Shown here: piece by piece, positions 50,940-64,000 of the stretch
Layout: the number at the start of each line of letters is the position of its first letter
Numbering within the stretch: position 1 is the stretch's first letter
Source: Ceratotherium simum simum
Lineage: Eukaryota > Chordata > Mammalia > Perissodactyla > Rhinocerotidae
DNA length: 64,000 nt
Assembly (NCBI RefSeq): GCF_000283155.1
Contig: NW_004454181.1
Coordinates: forward strand, 23,513,163 to 23,577,162
Reading direction: 5' to 3'
Notes under the pieces: generated by a model
The model's database searches: none
The model's input: only the letters and a program-made list of their open reading frames with translations
What the model was told of the DNA's origin: nothing
Program-made: the position numbers and the translations under genes

Positions 50940-51305
50940 GTGTAAGAACTGTGTAGTCTTTCCTATAAGGCGCTTGAAGTAAGTGGGGCAGAAATTGTGT
51001 CTTAGATTAATTCTTTTTTTTTTTTAAAGATTTTATTTATTTATTTTTTTCCCCCAAAGCCCCAGTAGATAGTTGTGTGTCATAGCTGCACATCCTTCTA
51101 GTTGCTGTATGTGGGACGCAGCCTCAGCATGGCCAGAGAAGCAGCGCGTCGGTGCGAGCCCGGGATCCGAACCCGGGTCGCCAGCAGTGGAGCGCGCTCA
51201 CTTAACCACCAAGCCACGGGGCCGGCCCTTAGATTAATTCTTAATGTCCAGAGCTTGGTACATAGTTGGTGCTCAGATGTTTGCAAGTGAATGAATGAAT
51301 GAGTA
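50940..51305 (+). mobile_element. L2-type 3' end split by the ERE at 51016-51227
   Basis: After the SINE the sequence continues AGCTTGGTACATAGTTGGTG and ends in GAATGAATGAATGAGT, the L2 tail. Confidence 0.6.
51016..51227 (-). mobile_element. ERE1-type SINE (young) inserted in an L2
   Basis: Reverse orientation, with the T-rich tail on the left and CACGGGGCCGGCC on the right. The 15-bp duplication CTTAGATTAATTCTT is at 51001-51015 and 51228-51242. L2 sequence continues on both sides. Confidence 0.94.
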
Positions 51306-51409
51306 TTTCAGAGTTGGTTTGTATGTCTATGGGTAGTTTTATTTGGATTTTTTTTCTATGTGTTTTGGGAATATAAAATGTATGTATATCTTATACCCAT
51401 ATGATCTAA

Positions 51410-51620
51410 GCTCCATGATGTTGTATAGATCTACCTTTCCAGCTTTATACCTCCCCACCATTCTACTCCCTGCCGTATTAACTACTTCTGGTATCTGTCC
51501 ATATTTCATACTGTCACACTTCAGGCCTTTGAGCTTTCCCATGTGTTGTTTCCACACCCTTGAATTCTCTTGTTGGCATCTTCATCTGTCAAAATCCTAA
51601 GTGCCCTTTAAGGCAGGTCT
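51410..51620 (+). mobile_element. L2 LINE fragment
   Basis: TTCAGGCCTTTGAGCTTTCC and AAGTGCCCTTTAAGGCAGGT are L2-like words in the expected order. Confidence 0.5.
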
Positions 51621-52650
51621 TGCAAGCTCAGATGCCTACAGGGGCTAATCAGGTAACATAAATGAGTCAAGTGGATTTGGGTGGAATTGTGGGGAACTAG
51701 AGAGCACTACCCTGCCTAAAAAGGCCCAGCAACTATTTGGCGCGAGCTAGTTATTACCAAGTGGAATGTGGGCCTGGTGTTGCGAGGTCTTTCAGTTTTA
51801 CAAGGGAAGTTGGAAATCTCTACTGTATTTGTATACGAAGTCTGATCTTTAAATGTTAGCAATTAATATAAAAAAAAGTTTAAACACTGTGCAGGCCAAA
51901 TAAAAACATCTGTAGTCTGGATTTGCCCCTCAAATTCCCAGTTTGTGGCCACTATTCTGTGCTTATTTCAGATATTTTGTGCATGAATCTTATTCCTTTA
52001 TTCTAGCAGACTTCTCCTTCATCTCTGTTCTTTTAGCATTTTGTGGATACCTCAATTATAGTGCTGCTTCCAAGCTGCCTTAGTTGTTAATATGTCTCTC
52101 TTTCCTAGTACATTAGACATGTTTGGATGGCGTGGATTGGGTCTGATTCTGCATTTAGTACATATCAATACAAAATACATGTTTAGACATACCTAGAGTC
52201 TTGGTGTGTGTATATGTATGTATGTGTCAGATATGTTTATTTCTCCTCTGGTAATATTTGATTCTCCTGGAAACTAGCATCTGCTTTTTGTAAAGAGACC
52301 AATAGTGTCTGGGCTTTAATTGCCAAGGAGCTGTACTGCTGAAAGGAATTAAATTGGTTAACACTGCTATTCAAAAGCTGGTCTGATGTAAATCCTATCT
52401 GATGGCTTAAATTTCATAATCTTCTGAGAAATTGAGGTAGGAATGATTAATGACTAAAATTTTTTAATGACAATAAAAGGAAAGATTGATAAATTGGACG
52501 TCATTGAAATTAAAAACTTTTGCTCTGTGAAAGACTCTGTGAAGAGAGTGAAAAGATAAGCTGCAGACTAGGATAAAACATTTGCAAACCACATATCTGA
52601 CAAAGGACTTGAATCTAGAATATATAAAGAGCTCTCAAAACCCAACAGCA

Positions 52651-52868
52651 GGGCCGGCCCCGTGGCTTAGCGGTTAAGTGCTCGCGCTCTGCTGCTGGCG
52701 GCCCGGGTTCGGATGCCGGGCGCGCACCGACACGCCACTTCTCCGGCTATGCTGAGGCCGCGTCCCACATACAGCAACTAGAAGGATGTGCAGCTGTGAC
52801 ATACAACTATCTACTGGGGCTTTGGGGGGAAAAAAATAAATAAATAAAATCTTTAAAAAAAAAAAAAA
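52651..52868 (+). mobile_element. ERE1-type SINE (young) inserted in an L1
   Basis: Starts GGGCCGGCCCCGTGGCTTAG and ends in AAATAAATAAATAAA and a poly(A) tract. A short duplication CCAACAG is at 52642-52648 and 52869-52875. L1 sequence flanks both sides. Confidence 0.92.
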
Positions 52869-53174
52869 CCAACAGTAAAAAAAAAAAAGCAATCCAATTA
52901 GGAAATGAGCAAAAGATACATACAAACTGTACATGAATGTTCATAGCCATTTTATTCATAATAGCCCCAAACTGGAAACAGCCCAAATATCCTTCAACAG
53001 GTAAATGGTTAAGCAAACTGAGATACATCCATACTAAGAAATACTACTCAGCAATAAAAGGAAGAAACTACTGATGTACACAACTTGGATGGATTTCGAG
53101 GGACTTATGCTGAGTAAAAAAAGTTGATCTCGAAAGGTTATATACTGTATGATTCCATTTGTATAACATCTTGA

Positions 53175-53439
53175 TGGGCACATTTTTTTGTGGTGGGGAG
53201 AGGCTGAGGAAGATAGGCCCTGAGCTAACATCTGTTGCCCATCTTCCTCTTTTTGCTTGAGGAAGAGTGGCCCTGAGCTAACATCAATGCCATTCTTCCT
53301 TTTTCTTGTATGTGGGTCGCCACCACAGCATGGCTTGATGAGCAGAGTAGGTCCGCGCCCGGGATCTGAACCTGTGAACCCTGTGCTGCTGAAGCAGAGT
53401 GTGCCGAACTTAACCACTACGCCACCGGGCCGGCCCTAT
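53175..53439 (-). mobile_element. ERE-type SINE inserted in the same L1
   Basis: Reverse orientation, ending CCACCGGGCCGGCCC on the right. The target duplication TATA(A/G)CATCTTGA is at 53162-53174 and 53440-53452, one mismatch in 13. Confidence 0.88.
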
Positions 53440-53859
53440 ATAGCATCTTGAAATGACAAAATTACAGAGATGGACAACAGATCAGTGGTTGCTGTGGGAT
53501 GGAAGGAGGGTGGGACGTGGCTAAAAGAATAACACGAAGGATCCTTGTGATCGAGCTGTTCTGTATCCTGAGTGTGGTGATGGTCACGTGAATCTATACA
53601 TGTGATAAAGTTTCATAGAACTAAATACACATGAGTGCGTGTAAAATTGGTGAAATCTAAATAAGGTTGATAGATTGTATCTATCAATTTCCTAGTTGTG
53701 ATATTAAACTACAATTATACAAATTGTTCCCATTGGGGAAAACTGGATGAGGGTATATAGGATCTCTCTGTATTATTTCTTACACCTGCATGTGAATCTG
53801 TAATTTTGGAGTAAAACATTTAAACAAATAACTTGTACCAAAAAAGCCTATATAATTAA

Positions 53860-64000
<10,141 letters not shown>

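Larger units (their letters stand above)
52440..53830 (+). mobile_element. LINE-1 3' end (ORF2 C-terminus plus 3'UTR), split by two EREs
   Basis: Sequence such as TGTGAAAGACTCTGTGAAGA and AACCACATATCTGACAAAGG corresponds to the 3' end of L1 ORF2. CAGCCCAAATATCCTTCAAC and the following non-coding sequence fit an old L1 3' region. It ends about 60 bp before FAM114A2 coding exon 1. The reading frame is broken. Confidence 0.8.

Overview
The window is mammalian nuclear DNA. The young tRNA-derived SINEs match the equine repetitive element (ERE) families: a 5' end reading GGGCCGGCCCCGTGGCTTAG, a B-box-like GGTTCGGATCC, A-rich tails and long target-site duplications. This points to a perissodactyl, most probably a horse or other equid. 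I infer the species from repeats, not from a database search. I found no evidence of an undescribed genetic system. It is an ordinary chromosomal segment with two protein-coding genes in a mammalian gene order.

Bases 1 to about 30,500 hold no gene I can support. They contain old repeats (MIR, L2, L1, MLT1/MST-type LTRs, MER5-type DNA transposons, a mid-repetitive family I cannot name) and three ERE SINEs. An apparently unique stretch at 17.0-17.2 kb carries a good match to the CTCF motif. In human, MFAP3 is followed by GALNT10 downstream, so this is probably the MFAP3-GALNT10 intergenic region.

From about 30.5 to 49.6 kb lies MFAP3 on the minus strand. It has a long probable 3'UTR, two coding exons (33951-34744 and 37593-37887) that splice to exactly 362 codons plus stop, and a probable non-coding first exon inside a CpG island.

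At 49.4-49.85 kb a CpG island acts as a divergent promoter. Candidate first-exon donors for the two genes face away from each other about 100 bp apart, with ETS-type motifs between them.

From about 49.6 kb to the window end lies FAM114A2 on the plus strand. It has a probable non-coding first exon and seven coding exons (53902 onward). The seventh runs off the window at codon 290 of roughly 505. All splice junctions inside the window are GT-AG and in frame.

MFAP3 (a single-pass membrane protein with one Ig-like domain) and FAM114A2 (a cytosolic, Golgi/RAB2-linked protein) have no known functional link. What they share is the promoter. Many insertions are nested (ERE in MIR, L1 or L2; LTR in MIR; MER5 and MST LTR in older repeats), which gives a readable relative chronology.
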